NCBI RefSeq assembly: GCF_029623755.1
Contig: NZ_CP121106.1
Span: 1,685,001-1,749,000, forward strand
From: Altererythrobacter sp. CAU 1644
Lineage (GTDB): Bacteria; Pseudomonadota; Alphaproteobacteria; Sphingomonadales; Sphingomonadaceae
Direction: 5' to 3'
DNA length: 64,000 nt
How positions within the stretch are numbered: the first letter of the stretch is position 1; each line of letters begins with the position of its first letter. Positions 45,078 to 56,477 of this stretch are shown piece after piece. Under the pieces are notes generated by a model. The model was not told the origin of the DNA. It worked only from the letters and a program-made list of their open reading frames with translations, and did not search any database. A program made the position numbers and the translations under genes.

Positions 45078-45509
45078 ATGAAAGAATGGTTGAATCCGAA
45101 TGTACCGGTGGGCGCACAGGATCTGACGCTGGCGGCATTGCGAGTTTTGACTGGTTCGTTCCTGATCTACGGCACATGGGACAACATCGTCAGTCCGGCG
45201 CGGATGCAGGAATTCGTCGACTTCCTGACGGCATTCGGATTTCCCGAGCCCCAACTGCTCGCCCCGCTCTCGGTGTGGGTGCAATTCATCTCCGGAGTCC
45301 TGCTGGTCTTGGGACTGTTTACCCGTTGGGCAGGGGTGCTGGTGTTCGCCAACTTCGTGGTCGCCGTGGTCATGGTACACTGGGCGGAGGATTTTCGCGG
45401 CTGGTGGCCTGCTATAGTGCTGGTCTTTCTCGGTGCGCATTTCGCGGCGGCGGGCGCAGGCCCCTTTGGCATGGACCGGTTCCTGCCCAATCGGAAAGAG
45501 GGTGGATGA
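45078..45509 (+). CDS. DoxX-family membrane protein
   Basis: A 143-residue four-helix protein of the DoxX/SURF4-like family: LRVLTGSFLIYGTWDNI, then LAPLSVWVQFISGVLLVLGL with FTRWAGVLVFANFVVAVVMVH and WWPAIVLVFLGAHFAAAGAG. Family members are membrane proteins linked to thiosulfate/quinone or oxidative-stress chemistry in a few cases; the role here is unknown. Its stop overlaps the DsrE-like gene start (ATGA), so the two are translated together. Confidence 0.85.
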   Translation: MKEWLNPNVPVGAQDLTLAALRVLTGSFLIYGTWDNIVSPARMQEFVDFLTAFGFPEPQLLAPLSVWVQFISGVLLVLGLFTRWAGVLVFANFVVAVVMVHWAEDFRGWWPAIVLVFLGAHFAAAGAGPFGMDRFLPNRKEGG

Positions 45510-46051
45510 TGAAGCTGTTGCTTAGGCTGATCTTTCTGGCGCTGCTGGCAAGCCCTGCGGCGGCGCAGGACATGTCCGCATTCAAGACCGGGCCGGTGTT
45601 CGAAAGCTTCGGCCCGCATGCGCCGGTGGAGGGGATCGGCGAGGTTCCCGCCGACACCGGGTTCGCCCATGCGTTCGACGTGTCCAAGCCGGGCGAGGAG
45701 GGCGCGCGCAATCGGGGATTCGAGAGCGCGGCACGCTTCATCAACATGCATGCGGCGGCGGGCGTCGATCCGGACAATATCCGCGTCGCTGTCGTGGTGC
45801 ACGGCAAGGCCACTCTCGACCTGTTGTCGGCGGAGGGCTGGGCGGCGCATGAGCTTGCCGGCGAGAACCCCAGCGCCGCGATGATCCGCGAGATGCTGGA
45901 CGAGGGGGTGCGCTTCATCCTCTGTGGGCAAAGCGCGGCAGCCTATGGCGTCAGCAGTGACCAACTGATCCCCGGCGTCGAAATGGGGCTGTCGGCGATG
46001 ACCGCCCATGCGCTGCTGCAACAGCGCGGCTACACGGTGAATCCGTTCTAG
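45506..46051 (+). CDS. Secreted DsrE-like (sulfur-transfer fold) protein
   Basis: A 181-residue periplasmic protein with signal peptide [21 protein letters not shown]. The mature domain matches the DsrE/DsrF-like fold: [23 protein letters not shown] is followed by [20 protein letters not shown], in which the conserved active-region cysteine is present. Periplasmic DsrE-like proteins are often linked with sulfur transfer, but the partner is unknown. It is translationally coupled to the DoxX gene and ends one base before ruvB. Confidence 0.85.
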   Translation: MMKLLLRLIFLALLASPAAAQDMSAFKTGPVFESFGPHAPVEGIGEVPADTGFAHAFDVSKPGEEGARNRGFESAARFINMHAAAGVDPDNIRVAVVVHGKATLDLLSAEGWAAHELAGENPSAAMIREMLDEGVRFILCGQSAAAYGVSSDQLIPGVEMGLSAMTAHALLQQRGYTVNPF

Positions 46052-46052
46052 A

Positions 46053-47096
46053 ATGACCGACCCCATCCCCCTCCATTCGCCCGAGCGGCAGGCCGACGAC
46101 CCCGATGCCGCGCTGCGGCCGAAGAGCCTCGCCGAGTTCATCGGGCAGGAGGCGGCGCGCGATAACCTCCGGGTGTTCATCGACAGCGCCCGTTCGCGCG
46201 GAGAGGCGATGGACCACACGCTGTTCTTCGGCCCGCCCGGTCTCGGCAAGACCACGCTTGCGCAGATCATCTCGAAGGAACTGGGCGTCGGCTTTCGCGC
46301 CACCAGCGGCCCGGTGATCGCCAAGGCGGGCGACCTCGCTGCGCTGCTCACAAATCTCGAGCCGCACGACGTGCTGTTCATCGACGAGATCCACCGCCTC
46401 AATCCGGTGGTCGAGGAGATCCTCTACCCCGCGATGGAGGACCGGGCGCTCGACATCATCATCGGCGAAGGGCCGGCAGCACGCAGCGTGCGGATCGACC
46501 TGCCGCCCTTCACTTTGATCGGCGCGACCACGCGCCAGGGCCTGCTGACGACGCCGCTGCGCGACCGCTTCGGCATTCCGGTGCGGCTCAACTTCTACAG
46601 CCATGACGAGCTCGAGCTGGTGGTCACCCGCGGCGCGCGGCTGCTGGGTATGCAGATCGATTCTGCGGGCGCGCGGGAGATTGCGCGCCGCTCGCGCGGG
46701 ACGCCGCGAGTCGCGGGGCGGCTGCTGCGCAGGGTGCGCGACTTCGTCCATGTCGCTGGCCAGGACACGGTCACGCGCGCGCTGGCCGACGATGCCCTGA
46801 CCCGGCTGGAGATCGACTCGCTCGGTCTCGATGCGATGGATCGGCGGTATCTTCACATGATTGCAGGTACTTACAAGGGCGGCCCGGTTGGGGTCGAAAC
46901 CCTCGCCGCGGGCCTCGCCGAACCCCGCGATACCGTCGAGGAAGTGATCGAGCCGTACCTCATCCAGCTGGGGCTGTTGGCGCGCACGGCACGGGGCCGG
47001 ATGCTCAACGATGCCGGGTGGGAACACCTCGAAATGGCGCCTCCGACCAACTCGAACGGAACGTCGCAAAGCAATTTGTTCGATGGAAATCCTTAA
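46053..47096 (+). CDS. ruvB: Holliday junction branch migration ATPase RuvB
   Basis: A 347-residue AAA+ motor. It has [19 protein letters not shown], Walker [15 protein letters not shown], Walker [15 protein letters not shown], the sensor region [19 protein letters not shown] and the C-terminal winged helix ending with the usual [19 protein letters not shown]. It partners RuvA. Gene order within the insert places it after the DsrE-like gene with a one-base gap, so it should still be in the ruvA transcript unless there is an internal promoter. Confidence 0.97.
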   Translation: MTDPIPLHSPERQADDPDAALRPKSLAEFIGQEAARDNLRVFIDSARSRGEAMDHTLFFGPPGLGKTTLAQIISKELGVGFRATSGPVIAKAGDLAALLTNLEPHDVLFIDEIHRLNPVVEEILYPAMEDRALDIIIGEGPAARSVRIDLPPFTLIGATTRQGLLTTPLRDRFGIPVRLNFYSHDELELVVTRGARLLGMQIDSAGAREIARRSRGTPRVAGRLLRRVRDFVHVAGQDTVTRALADDALTRLEIDSLGLDAMDRRYLHMIAGTYKGGPVGVETLAAGLAEPRDTVEEVIEPYLIQLGLLARTARGRMLNDAGWEHLEMAPPTNSNGTSQSNLFDGNP

Positions 47097-47314
47097 AATT
47101 CGAGCAATAATTAGCTGAATTTCGGTTCCAATACGGGACAACTCGCCCCGAACCCGCGCGATTCCGCCAAAAATTCGTCAGCCGAACCGCCTAATCGTAG
47201 TTAACGCGATTGCGATGGCGGTACTCACCTGCGTCAACTGCATGGGAAGGAATAGGCGCTAGGCCGGAACCGCCGGTCTGACGCATTCCGCGAAGCAAGT
47301 GAGAGTATTTGTCC

Positions 47315-48832
47315 ATGTCGGTTAAACTGCTCGCAGCAAAGCTGTCCGCAACCGCAGCAGGCGTCGCCCTGCTAGCAGGCGGTGCCGTGCACGTGGCCGA
47401 GGATCCGGCGACGGCCAATCCCGCCTATGCCAGCGAGATCAAGGGCAAGCCCGTCCCGATCAAGCAGGTCCCGATCAAGTACATCAAGCAGCGTGAGCGC
47501 GAGATCCCGCAGCCGATCAAGCGCAAGCGCCGGGTGGCCAACCGCGTGGTCGAATGCGCACCGCTCGATGGCGGTGCCGCGCGCAGCGTCGAGTCGCGTG
47601 GCGAGATCGTCGAAACCTACACCAATGCCGAGGAATGCCCGCCGATCGTTCGGGCGCGGATGATCCCGGCTGCACTTCCCCCGCTCCCGCCTGTCGTTGG
47701 CGGTGGTGGCGGCGGCCCCGTTGTCTATGGCGGCAGCGGTTTCGGTGGCGGCTTCGGCGGCGGCTTCTTCGGCGGCTTCTTCGGCGGCGGATCGTCGGGC
47801 GGCAGCGTTTCGGTGAGCACCACCACCTCGACTTCGGGTGGTCAGGAGCAGGGCCAGGATATCATCATCGATATCGACAACTCGACTTCGACCACCTCGT
47901 CGAGCGGCCAGGTGTCGAGCACCAGCTCGACCGGCAGCATCACTTCGTCGACGGGGCAGGTATCGACCTCGACCTCCACCGGCCAGGTCTCGACTTCGAC
48001 CGGCGGCGTTTCGACCTCGACCTCGAGCACCACCGGCGCAGTGAGCACTTCGACCGGCGCGATTTCGAGCACCAGCAGCACGACGTCGGGCAATGTTTCC
48101 AGCTCGACCGGCCAGGTGTCGACTTCGACCGGCTCGGTATCGAGCAGCTCGGGTAACGTTTCGACCTCCACCGGTTCGGTTTCGAGCAGTTCGGGCAACG
48201 TCTCGACCTCGACCGGTTCGGTCTCGAGCACGACCGGTAGCATCTCGAGCTCGTCGTCCTCGTCTTCCTCCTCGTCGTCGAGCTCGTCCTCGAGCAGCTC
48301 CAGCAGTTCGTCCTCGTCCAGCTCGGGCGGTTCGAGCGGCAAGCCTGGCAAGCCGGGTCACGGATCCTCGACCAGCGGTGGTTCGTCGAGCGGATCGTCC
48401 AGCTCTTCCTCGTCGAGCAGCTCGAGCGGATCGTCCTCGAGCTCGGGCGGCACCAGCACAGGCGGTAGTTCTTCGGGATCGTCGAGCGGGTCTTCCAGCT
48501 CGTCGTCCTCCTCCTCCAGCTCCTCGTCTTCGTCGAGCTCGGGCGGCAGCACATCGGGCATGTCGACCAGCGGCAGCAGCACCGGCGTGATCACCAGCAG
48601 CACCGGTTCTTCGTCTTCTTCGTCGAGCAGCAGTTCATCGAGCAGCAGTTCGTCGAGCAGTAGTTCTTCGTCTTCGTCGAGCTCTTCCAGTTCCTCGAGC
48701 AGCAGCTCGAGTTCGAGCACCAGTTCTTCGAGCGGCACCGATGTACCGGCTCCGCCGATGACCCTCTTGTTCGGTGCGGCGGCCGCTGCGATCCTTGGCC
48801 GTCGCAAGTTCAAGATCCGCAAGGGGGCGTGA
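47315..48832 (+). CDS. Serine-rich low-complexity protein with a PEP-CTERM-like sorting tail
   Basis: A 505-residue secreted protein. A signal region (LLAAKLSATAAGVALLAGG) leads to a basic segment (IKQREREIPQPIKRKRR) with two cysteines nearby. A Gly/Phe patch follows, then over 300 residues of mostly Ser, Thr and Gly with repeating VSTSTGSVSSSSGN units and pure serine runs. The C-terminus VPAPPMTLLFGAAAAAILGRRKF has the PEP-CTERM layout (Pro motif, hydrophobic span, Arg cluster), so it is a likely exosortase substrate. Start ATG 47315; TTG 47309 is possible. Replication slippage is probable. Confidence 0.8.
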   Translation: MSVKLLAAKLSATAAGVALLAGGAVHVAEDPATANPAYASEIKGKPVPIKQVPIKYIKQREREIPQPIKRKRRVANRVVECAPLDGGAARSVESRGEIVETYTNAEECPPIVRARMIPAALPPLPPVVGGGGGGPVVYGGSGFGGGFGGGFFGGFFGGGSSGGSVSVSTTTSTSGGQEQGQDIIIDIDNSTSTTSSSGQVSSTSSTGSITSSTGQVSTSTSTGQVSTSTGGVSTSTSSTTGAVSTSTGAISSTSSTTSGNVSSSTGQVSTSTGSVSSSSGNVSTSTGSVSSSSGNVSTSTGSVSSTTGSISSSSSSSSSSSSSSSSSSSSSSSSSSSGGSSGKPGKPGHGSSTSGGSSSGSSSSSSSSSSSGSSSSSGGTSTGGSSSGSSSGSSSSSSSSSSSSSSSSSGGSTSGMSTSGSSTGVITSSTGSSSSSSSSSSSSSSSSSSSSSSSSSSSSSSSSSSSSSTSSSSGTDVPAPPMTLLFGAAAAAILGRRKFKIRKGA

Positions 48833-48866
48833 ACCGACCCCCTGACGGAACTTCAAAACTGGTCCG

Positions 48867-48902
48867 GGCGGTATCTCTTACGGGATACCGCCCGTTCTTT
48901 TA
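48867..48902 (+). terminator. Terminator after the serine-rich protein gene
   Basis: The stem CGGGCGGTATC / GATACCGCCCG with a short loop (about TCTTACGG) is followed by TTCTTTT. It lies 34 bases after the stop and could also serve the convergent rhodanese gene in reverse, though only the plus orientation has the T-tract. Confidence 0.85.
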
Positions 48903-49409
48903 TCCGCGCGGGGAGCCGGTAACCCAGGGCACCTGGCTGATCGCCACGACATCGGCGAGTTCCCAGACATTGGTGTAGCCATAGCCGTGCAGGTTGATGA
49001 AGGTCGGGATATTGAGCGCCAATGGCGCGCGCTTCGACGTGACCGGGGCGACATTGTCCGAGAAGTTGTTGTTGCAATAGATGAAGATCGGTCGGTCTGC
49101 ATCCTGACCAATTACCTGGGCCAGCTTGTCGTCGGTGAAGTCGGAAAACGGCAGGTTCACCGCCCCTTCCAAATGCCCGGCCTCGAACGCAGCAGCGCTG
49201 CGCGTATCGAGAAGTATCGCGCCATCTGCACGCGCTCGGGCGAGAAATTCGGCCAACGGCAACCGATGTTGCGCGCGAACCTCGCCCAATTCACTCGTGA
49301 GCTCGAGAAAGCCCTGATAATCTATCTGCGGATTTGTCTCTTGCTCCGCCGCGGGCAACGCCGCCGAGGCGAGGGCGATGGCGGCAGCAAGTAAGGTCTG
49401 GTGAAACAT
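48900..49409 (-). CDS. Secreted rhodanese-like protein
   Basis: A 169-residue protein with a signal peptide (LLAAAIALASAALPAAEQ) and a rhodanese domain: AILLDTRSAAAFEAGHLEGA is the family CDC25-like N-terminal motif and IFIYCNNNFSDNVAP holds the candidate active-site Cys (loop CNNNFSDN, an atypical, longer loop). Persulfide transfer is plausible. The start chosen is ATG 49409. A second rhodanese gene follows immediately upstream, with 64 bases between them. Confidence 0.82.
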   Translation of the reverse strand: MFHQTLLAAAIALASAALPAAEQETNPQIDYQGFLELTSELGEVRAQHRLPLAEFLARARADGAILLDTRSAAAFEAGHLEGAVNLPFSDFTDDKLAQVIGQDADRPIFIYCNNNFSDNVAPVTSKRAPLALNIPTFINLHGYGYTNVWELADVVAISQVPWVTGSPRG

Positions 49410-49473
49410 GGCGCTTCCTCCCCAGTCATGCGGGAAGGATAGGTCGCGAACATGGATGGGCGCTGAATTCGGG

Positions 49474-49904
49474 TCAGTCCTGGACGATCGGGTGCCCTGC
49501 GTCGGCCCAGGCCGTGATCCCCCCTTCGAGGTGCCGGGCCGGTTTGCCCGTATGCTCGGCGAGGCGCTGCGCGGCGAACTCGCTGCGGCGTCCGGAGCGG
49601 CAGTAGAGTACAACTTCGCGCCCATCCGACAGATCGAGCCTGGCCGGATCGAAATCGTCGAGCACGACGTGTTCGGCACCGGGGATCACGCCCCCGGCAA
49701 CTTCCTCGTCGGTTCGCACATCGACCAGTCGGATACCGCCATCCTCTAGCAAGGTCTGCAGTTGCATGGCGTCGATGGTCGAAACCGTCGGCGCGGCCTC
49801 GACGATGGGGGCGGCACTATCTGCGCTATCGGCCGCCTCGCTGGCATCGCAGGCGGCGAGCGCGAGGCTCACCGCCGCGATTGCAAGGCCTGCCGCGCCT
49901 CGCA

Positions 49905-49905
<1 letters not shown>
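49474..49905 (-). CDS. Rhodanese-like lipoprotein
   Basis: A 143-residue lipoprotein with lipobox LALAAC (lipidated Cys about residue 19), an acidic/Ala spacer and a rhodanese domain: GGIRLVDVRTDEEVAGGVIPGA, then VVLYCRSGRRSEFAAQRL with the active-site loop CRSGRR, and HLEGGITAWADAGHP. The six-residue loop fits sulfur-acceptor rhodaneses. The ATG at 49905 overlaps the acnA stop, so translation is probably coupled to acnA. Confidence 0.87.
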
Positions 49906-52580
<2,675 letters not shown>

Positions 52581-52786
52581 GGGCGCGTGTCATCCTTTCA
52601 TGGGTTGTCTGGCCCCCTGGGGAGGAAAACAGGAAGCGAAACTTGCCGCGGCACCTGCTCTTTCAGGCGCGCGAGGTCAAGGGGAGGATAGTAGGGGGTC
52701 CGTTTTACAACGCTTTACCCCATCTCTTCGCCGATCGTGTTACAAACCTGCATCCGAAGCCCGGAACAACGTTGAGGGAAGCCGTC

Positions 52787-52948
52787 TTGGGTGCACCGGA
52801 AGGAGCAAGGCAAGAAATCGCCAGTCTGCGCGCAGGCCTAATCGCCGCGTGCATGGTGCTGGTCGGTAGCTTCCTCCTTGCCTTTGCTTTTTCAGGGGGC
52901 AGTGCAGGGACTGGTCAGGACGAAACTTCGCAGGCGGAAGTCCGCTAG
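52787..52948 (+). CDS. 53-residue single-helix microprotein A
   Basis: A TTG start at 52787 with GAGGGAAG eight bases upstream gives MGAPEGARQEIASLRAG, a hydrophobic helix (LIAACMVLVGSFLLAFAF) and a polar, acidic tail. It shares IxSxRAGxxAA at the helix start with microprotein B (53141). No family recognised, and it is too short for most gene finders. Alternative start TTG 52772. Confidence 0.5.
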   Translation: MGAPEGARQEIASLRAGLIAACMVLVGSFLLAFAFSGGSAGTGQDETSQAEVR

Positions 52949-53140
52949 GACTGAACGCCGGATCCTTCGGGTCGCACCAGAAGGGGACTGGTTGGGGCGC
53001 ACCGGGCTTCGGATACCACTTGTTCCGCCGACAACCTCGTCCCAGCACCGGAACATCGCAATTCGGAACATCACCCTTGCTTCGCCGTTAATGCAACAAG
53101 GAAGGGCGTCGATAACTCCGCCCGGATGAGGATAGACTTG

Positions 53141-53293
53141 ATGACGAATGCTTCGCAGGGCGTGACCCGCCCGATCAACAGCGTGCGCGCCGGCGTGATG
53201 GCAGCAGCCCTGGCTGTCGCGGCGTGCTTTGGCGCCGCCATGAGCTTTGCCAATGAGCCGGCCGAAGCGGCCAATACCACCGACCAGAACTAG
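53141..53293 (+). CDS. 50-residue single-helix microprotein B
   Basis: ATG 53141 with GAGGATAG upstream gives MTNASQGVTRPINSVRAG, then a hydrophobic stretch (VMAAALAVAACFGAAMSFA) and an acidic tail. The motif INSVRAGVMAA matches IASLRAGLIAA of microprotein A 350 bases upstream, suggesting tandem duplication and divergence. The helix could instead be a signal peptide ending near FANEPAEA. ATG 53126 is an alternative start without a ribosome-binding site. Confidence 0.5.
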   Translation: MTNASQGVTRPINSVRAGVMAAALAVAACFGAAMSFANEPAEAANTTDQN

Positions 53294-54186
53294 AGCGCTG
53301 ACTGTTCCGTTTGCGGGACCACAGGACGCTGACGGGCGGCTATCCAGCAACCCACGACAATCAGCCCCGTCCCCGCTATCGTGCTCAACGTGATTTCTTC
53401 GCGGAAGAACAACCACCCGAACAGCGCCGCCCACAGGAACCCGCTGTATTCCATCGGCACCAGCGCCTGGGTCTCAGCCCGCGCATAGGCCCAGGCAATC
53501 ACGAGCGATCCGCCGAGCGTGAGCAGCGCCGCGATCGTGATATCTCCCAGCACCTCCATTGACGGCAGCGTGAAGAACCACGGTGCAAACACCAGCAACA
53601 CCGCGCAGGCGACCCCGCTGTGGAAGACGGTTATCTCCACCGGCTTTGCGGCCTGCGCCTGCCACCGGATCACGATGAAGTTGAACGCGTAAAGCAGCGC
53701 GGAAAAGGTAATGGCGGCCAGTCCCTTGAGCGTCCCGGAATCGTAATCGGCAGCGCCAATTCGGCCTCCGACGATGATCAAGGTACCGATCAGGCCCAAA
53801 ACCGATCCGGTGATCGCCTCGCGTCGAATCGTCTCTCCCAGAAGGATCGCCGCCAGATAGAGCGCCATCAGCGGCGCTATGAAGGATATCGCGATCGCCT
53901 CGGCAATCGGCAATTCCGTCAGCGCGTAGAAGAAGCTTAAAGCCATGAAACCGGACACCGTGCCGCGCAGGATGTGCAGCTTCATGACCCTGCGTTCCGG
54001 CCATTTTGCGCCCGATCCGAGCCAAACCGGCAAGATGATCGCAGTCGCGATGCCCGAGCGCAGGATCGATGCGCTGTAGGCCCCGGCCGCGAGCGCGGCG
54101 CCTTTCATATAGGCATCCATCAACGACAGGCACGCGACGCCGAGCATCGCGGCAGCTATGGGCATCAGGAGGTGGTTGCGGCTCAT
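53290..54186 (-). CDS. EamA/DMT-family transporter
   Basis: A 298-residue ten-helix drug/metabolite transporter with two EamA repeats. The first repeat (about residues 10-140) contains GTVSGFMALSFFYALTELPIAEA, and the second (about 150-280) contains ALVPMEYSGFLWAALFGWLFFREE. DMT carriers export amino acids, nucleosides or drugs; the substrate is unknown. The start chosen is ATG 54186 (MSRNHLLMPIAAAML). Convergent with microprotein B (overlap of 4 bases). Confidence 0.87.
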   Translation of the reverse strand: MSRNHLLMPIAAAMLGVACLSLMDAYMKGAALAAGAYSASILRSGIATAIILPVWLGSGAKWPERRVMKLHILRGTVSGFMALSFFYALTELPIAEAIAISFIAPLMALYLAAILLGETIRREAITGSVLGLIGTLIIVGGRIGAADYDSGTLKGLAAITFSALLYAFNFIVIRWQAQAAKPVEITVFHSGVACAVLLVFAPWFFTLPSMEVLGDITIAALLTLGGSLVIAWAYARAETQALVPMEYSGFLWAALFGWLFFREEITLSTIAGTGLIVVGCWIAARQRPVVPQTEQSAL

Positions 54187-54373
54187 GCGACGCGTCCCAT
54201 AGCCGCGCGCCGTTGCCGCGTCACCACATTGTGGGCGCAAATCGAGGTAATTCAGCGTCCTGAAAGCCGGGCCGGTTGATAGCGGGAGCCAACAGGCGGT
54301 ATAGGCCGTTGCACAGGTGGCGGGACCCGCCGAATGGGCCGGAAAGGCCGCGTTGAAGGATAGAAAAGACCTT

Positions 54374-55759
54374 ATGAAACTTCTGGTGGGCAAATTCCTG
54401 GCTGGAGCAACGACGCTGACGATCGCAGGCGGCATCGCCTTTGCGGCGCAGGCGCAGGAATCCGCTCCCGAAAATCTCATCCCGGGCGAGCAGAGCCAGT
54501 CCGCCGCGCCCAAGAGTTTCGACGCCGCATTCCCCGACATGGTCTCCGAACCGATGGTGCAGGGCGATCTGGTGGCTAAAATCGTCCCGCTGGTGCAGCC
54601 TTGGAGCGTCCGCAACGCTCAGTCGCTGGCCGCGGTGATCGACGGGATCGGGGCCGAGGGTCTTGATCCCAAGGATTACGATCTGGCCGCGCTGCGTACG
54701 GCGATCGCTTCGGGCCCGTCGCAGGAGCTCGACGAGCTTGCGAGCCGCAGTTTCGGCTGGCTGGTCGAGGATTTGCGCGACGGCCGCACGCCGATGGATG
54801 CACGCAAGCAATGGTTTGTGGTGGACCGCGACCGCGATGTCCTGCGCACCGGCGACTTGCTTACGCAGGCGCTCGAAAGCGGCGATATCGCCGGAACCTT
54901 GGCGCAGTTGACCCCAGCGCACCCGGACTATGCCCAGCTCAAGGCAGCATTGGCGAAGACGCAGGACCCGGCCAAGCGCAAGCTTATCCGCGCCAACATG
55001 GATCGCTGGCGGTGGCTCGAGCGCGACCTTGGCAGCCAGTACCTGATCACCAATGTGCCCGAGTACCAGCTGCGCCTGACGGTCAACGACAAGATCATCA
55101 GCACCTACCGCACCATCGTCGGCAAGCCCGGCCGCACCGCGACCCCGCAACTTGCGGAAACGGTCGAGGGGGTGATCTTCAACCCGACCTGGACGGTGCC
55201 GCAGTCGATCGTGAAGGGTGAGGGGCTTGGAGCGAAGGTGCTCAATAACCCTGGCTGGGCGAAAGCTGCGGGTTACAAGGCGACCAAGGGCGAGAACGGC
55301 TGGATTACCGTGGTGCAGCAGCCCGGCCCCGCCAACTCGCTTGGCCGCATGAAACTCGACATGCCCAACCCGCACGCGATTTTCCTTCACGACACGCCTT
55401 CGCGCGGCCTGTTCAACCAGGACGATCGCGCCCTGAGCCACGGCTGCATCCGGACCGAGCGCGCGCTCGAACTCGCGATCACCATGGCGATCCTGGGCAA
55501 GGGTGCAACCAAGGAAGAGGCTGTCGAAGTCGCAACCTCGGGCGAGTACACGCGGGTCCCGATCGTCAAGGAAATGCCGGTCTACATCACCTATTTCACC
55601 GTCGCGACCGACATCAACGGCAAGCTCGCGACCTTCAAGGATATCTACGGCCGCGATGAGCCGGTGCTGGCGAGCCTCGATCAGCCGCGCGTGTCCAACC
55701 GCGCCAATGAGACCGACGAAGAGGTAATAGTGATCGAGGACGATCTCCGCACCAGCTAG
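54374..55759 (+). CDS. L,D-transpeptidase (YcbB-like), peptidoglycan cross-linking
   Basis: A 461-residue secreted protein with a signal peptide ending at AAQAQESAP. Residues about 35-220 form the PG-binding-like scaffold, followed by the YkuD L,D-transpeptidase domain with catalytic SHGCIR (about residues 355-360) and an upstream His in FLHDTPSRGLF. These enzymes make 3-3 cross-links in murein or attach proteins to it. It is convergent with a second, different L,D-transpeptidase gene (55799). Confidence 0.92.
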   Translation: MKLLVGKFLAGATTLTIAGGIAFAAQAQESAPENLIPGEQSQSAAPKSFDAAFPDMVSEPMVQGDLVAKIVPLVQPWSVRNAQSLAAVIDGIGAEGLDPKDYDLAALRTAIASGPSQELDELASRSFGWLVEDLRDGRTPMDARKQWFVVDRDRDVLRTGDLLTQALESGDIAGTLAQLTPAHPDYAQLKAALAKTQDPAKRKLIRANMDRWRWLERDLGSQYLITNVPEYQLRLTVNDKIISTYRTIVGKPGRTATPQLAETVEGVIFNPTWTVPQSIVKGEGLGAKVLNNPGWAKAAGYKATKGENGWITVVQQPGPANSLGRMKLDMPNPHAIFLHDTPSRGLFNQDDRALSHGCIRTERALELAITMAILGKGATKEEAVEVATSGEYTRVPIVKEMPVYITYFTVATDINGKLATFKDIYGRDEPVLASLDQPRVSNRANETDEEVIVIEDDLRTS

Positions 55760-55798
55760 GTCGCGGAGATACGACCTTCAGGGGATCGGGCGACAGGT

Positions 55799-56434
55799 CT
55801 ATTCTGCGTCGATCTCGCTGTTTTCGCCCCAGCCGAGGCTATCAGCGTAAAGCAGTCGCCCGCCCGAAAGGTTGAGCAAGGCAATGCGGAACTGTTCCTC
55901 GCCCATGGCGAAGCATCCGTTCGAGCGGCCAAGGCGGCCCCAGCGCGAAATGTGATCGGGCTCGGCATAGGCTGCGCGGTGCATCACGATAGCGCGGTCG
56001 AAGGCGTTGGAATTGGTAGAGTCCAGTCCTCCGAGCCGCACCGAAGTACCGTACCGGCCAACGTACCATTCCCAGCTGATGTAGGCCCCGCGGCTGGTCG
56101 CGTTCGACCCTTCAACATTCGAATAGCGATTGAGCCAGCCATCGTGTTCGGGATCGGAACCCGTGCCGTGGCTGACGTGGTAGCTCTGCACTTCCTCGCG
56201 GTCGAGATTGACGAAGTGGAATCGCCGCTCAGCCGAATGCAGCCCAAAGTCGGCGATCCCGACGATATCGCGCTTCCAGATCACCTCGCCGGCGCGGTCG
56301 AGCTCGCGCTTGGCGAGCTTGAACAGCGCACGATCGCGCTTGGTGCCAGCTTGCGGTGCAGCGAAGACGCGCGCGGGCAGCGCCAGGCCTGCGCCTGCCA
56401 CCAGTGAACCCTTGAGGAGATCGCGTCTCTTCAT
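55799..56434 (-). CDS. YkuD_2-type murein L,D-transpeptidase-like protein, Tat-signal
   Basis: A 211-residue protein with a twin-arginine-type signal (MKRRDLLKGSLVAGAGLALP). The mature part matches the murein L,D-transpeptidase catalytic-domain family (PF13645 type): YHVSHGTGSDPEHDGW, AYISWEWYVGRYGTSVRL, then MHRAAYAEPDHI and the catalytic GRSNGCFAMGEEQF. The role of this family is inferred from fold. Start ATG 56434. Confidence 0.87.
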   Translation of the reverse strand: MKRRDLLKGSLVAGAGLALPARVFAAPQAGTKRDRALFKLAKRELDRAGEVIWKRDIVGIADFGLHSAERRFHFVNLDREEVQSYHVSHGTGSDPEHDGWLNRYSNVEGSNATSRGAYISWEWYVGRYGTSVRLGGLDSTNSNAFDRAIVMHRAAYAEPDHISRWGRLGRSNGCFAMGEEQFRIALLNLSGGRLLYADSLGWGENSEIDAE

Positions 56435-56477
56435 ACCGGCACAATAATAGCAAAAATCTATCGTTCCCGTGAATAGC

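Noticed and set aside
47840..48740. Repeats in the serine-rich gene as a possible CRISPR array
   Set aside because: The repeats are codon-level low complexity in one open frame, without fixed-length spacers, and no cas genes are nearby.
55758..55777. A terminator at AGGTCG / CGACCT between the two transpeptidase genes
   Set aside because: The stem is short and no T-rich tail follows on either strand.
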